A stretch of DNA of 50,581 nt from CAZCGA01 sp964498075 (GTDB taxonomy: Bacteria > Desulfobacterota > Binatia > HRBIN30), in NCBI GenBank assembly GCA_964498075.1, contig CAZCGA010000035.1, positions 1 to 50,581 on the forward strand, given 5' to 3'. The position numbers and the translations under genes were made by a program. The notes below the pieces were generated by a model. That model did no database searches, was not told where the DNA came from, and was given only the letters and a program-made list of their open reading frames with translations. Each line of letters opens with the position of its first letter. The first letter of the stretch is position 1. Below are positions 49,440 through 50,581 of this stretch, piece by piece.

Positions 49440-50581
49440 ACCAGCCCGCGCTGTCCGGCGTCTCGCCTCGCACCGCCACCGGAGATCGCCCGTTGACCGT
49501 AAGCTTCATGCATCCGGACCTCGGTCTCAGCGGAGCGGACCGCCTGGTGGTCGACGCCGCGCTGTACTTGCAGGCGGCCGGGCACCGGGTCACCATCTAC
49601 ACTGCGCATCACGATCCGCGCCGCGCCTTCGAGGAAACCGCCGACGGCACGCTGCACGTACGCGTCTTCGGCCGTTTCTTGCCGACGCAGGTGGCCCAGC
49701 GCCTGCGTGCCCCCTGCGCCATCGCGCGGATGTGCTACCTCGCCGGCGCGATGTTGCTGCGCGGTGGCCCGTGTGACGTCATCGTCTGCGACCTGGTCGC
49801 GCACGCCATCCCGCTGTTGCGGTGGTTCGGCCGGGCACCGGTCGTCTTTTACTGCCACTTCCCCGATCTGCTGCTCACGCCGTCGCGCCGCGCGCTGTAC
49901 GACCTCTATCGAGTGCCGATCGATCGCTGGGAAGCGACGAGTACGGGCCTGGCGGACCGGGTCTTGGTCAACAGCGCGTATACCGCAGCATGCTTTCGTA
50001 AGGCGTTTCCGCAGCTGCGCGCGGTGACGCCGGAGGTCGTGTATCCCGGCGTCGACGTCGCGCACTACGCCTGCAACGGCGCCGTGGACGACGCCGAGGT
50101 CACCATTCTTGCCCTCAGCCGATTCGCTCCCGAGAAGAACCTGGCGCTGGCGATCGACGCGCTCGCGCAGCTGCGCGAGCGCGTCGCACCGCCGCTGTTC
50201 GCGCGCGTGCGATTGATCATCGCCGGCGGCTACGATGACCGATGGCGCGAGAGCCGTGAGACGCTGCGCGGCCTACAGGCGCGCGTCCGGCAGTTGCATC
50301 TCGACGATCACGTCGCGGTGCGGTGCTCGGTCACCGAGGTCGAACGCTTATCGTTGCTGGCGCGTTGCTGCTGCGTGGTGTACCCGCCCGCGAACGAACA
50401 TTTCGGCATCGTTCCGCTCGAGGCCATGGCCGCAGGCCGTCCGGTGATCGCCGTCAACAGCGGCGGAGTGCCGGAGACGGTGCGGCACGGCGAAACCGGA
50501 TGGCTGTGTCCTCCTACCCCGGAGGCCTTCGCGGCGGCGCTGGCGCAGGCGATCACGGACCGCGACCTGGCCACCCGCATG
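49436..50581 (+). CDS. ALG2: ALG2-like alpha-1,3/1,6-mannosyltransferase (GT4), eukaryote-like, cut by window end
   Basis: 382 codons are visible; the 3' end lies beyond the window. It matches eukaryotic ALG2 along the whole length: MHPDLGLSGADRLVVDAAL near residue 25, YTAHHDPRRAFEET, FYCHFPDLLLTPSRRALYDL and YRVPIDRWEA near 137-160, RVLVNSAYTAACFRKAFP, RLIIAGGYDDRW, and NEHFGIVPLEAM with the GT4 EX7E pair near 320-328, then PVIAVNSGGVPETV. ALG2 adds the alpha-1,3- and alpha-1,6-mannoses to Man1GlcNAc2-PP-dolichol. The start ATG overlaps the ALG1-like stop (ATGA) and has AAGGAGAGG at 49420-49428, so the pair is co-translated. Whether the C-terminal membrane segment of eukaryotic ALG2 is present cannot be seen. 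Confidence 0.85.
   Translation, partial: MNQPALSGVSPRTATGDRPLTVSFMHPDLGLSGADRLVVDAALYLQAAGHRVTIYTAHHDPRRAFEETADGTLHVRVFGRFLPTQVAQRLRAPCAIARMCYLAGAMLLRGGPCDVIVCDLVAHAIPLLRWFGRAPVVFYCHFPDLLLTPSRRALYDLYRVPIDRWEATSTGLADRVLVNSAYTAACFRKAFPQLRAVTPEVVYPGVDVAHYACNGAVDDAEVTILALSRFAPEKNLALAIDALAQLRERVAPPLFARVRLIIAGGYDDRWRESRETLRGLQARVRQLHLDDHVAVRCSVTEVERLSLLARCCCVVYPPANEHFGIVPLEAMAAGRPVIAVNSGGVPETVRHGETGWLCPPTPEAFAAALAQAITDRDLATRM

Noticed and set aside
1..50581. CRISPR arrays, tRNA or rRNA genes, insertion-sequence transposases
   Set aside because: Looked for regular spaced repeats, cloverleaf arms, rRNA-conserved stretches and DDE or Y1 transposase motifs; none convincing. A full tRNA or CRISPR scan was not possible by eye.
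48132..50581. Eukaryotic contamination as the source of ALG1/ALG2
   Set aside because: No introns, bacterial ribosome sites, ATGA overlap, divergent bacterial fcl and no N gap between 2000 and 50581; contamination is unlikely, though chimeric assembly cannot be fully excluded without reads.

Overview
The window is a GC-rich piece of a bacterial genome. Genes are dense and intron-free, with Shine-Dalgarno sites and many ATGA or GTGA overlaps, and there is one 10-N scaffold gap at 1990-1999, so this is probably a draft or metagenome assembly. Gram-negative features (lipoprotein box, secreted c-type heme motif, flotillin/NfeD, Tc toxin) and Thr-Pro linkers would fit a former deltaproteobacterial lineage such as Myxococcota, Desulfobacterota or Binatota. 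That placement is inference; no rRNA or tRNA gene was seen.

Layout. (1) 47-1616: a sugar 3,5-epimerase-like cupin and an NAD-dependent sugar epimerase, the tail of a nucleotide-sugar cluster. (2) 1617-2068: palindromic repeats and the N gap. (3) 2069-11063: an alpha/beta hydrolase, then a minus-strand pair (secreted discoidin/(alpha/alpha)6-barrel protein plus a large GH94-type glycan phosphorylase), then an enoyl-CoA hydratase. (4) 11264-33266: a Tc (ABC) toxin island. It holds a TcB-TcC fusion whose variable tip looks like a papain-like cysteine protease, small accessory genes including a broken duplicate, and a 3307-residue TcA. The island is flanked by an intact and a decayed copy of one secreted repeat protein. 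(5) 33269-34294: a frameshifted small gene and a Cys-rich secreted protein. (6) 34644-40287: a tight operon of NfeD, flotillin, a small acidic protein, a beta-carbonic-anhydrase-like protein and an STT3-type oligosaccharyltransferase. (7) 40349-43605: a nucleotidyltransferase, a secreted Vgb-like propeller with a CxxCH motif, and a lipoprotein. (8) 43688-50581: a glycan assembly cluster: MurG homologue, polyprenyl-phosphate-sugar-synthase-like GT2, PMT/ArnT-like membrane glycosyltransferase, GDP-fucose synthase, and two translationally coupled glycosyltransferases that closely match eukaryotic ALG1 and ALG2.

The most exciting signal is section 8 read with the STT3 of section 6. ALG1 and ALG2 add the core mannoses to GlcNAc2-PP-dolichol in eukaryotic N-glycosylation, and STT3 transfers the finished glycan to Asn. 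A bacterial locus with near full-length ALG1- and ALG2-like enzymes, a MurG that could stand in for ALG13/14, a DPM/ALG5-like GT2 and an STT3 suggests a eukaryote-like lipid-linked oligosaccharide and protein N-glycosylation pathway. The family matches come from remembered conserved motifs, not from a search. The pathway is inference.
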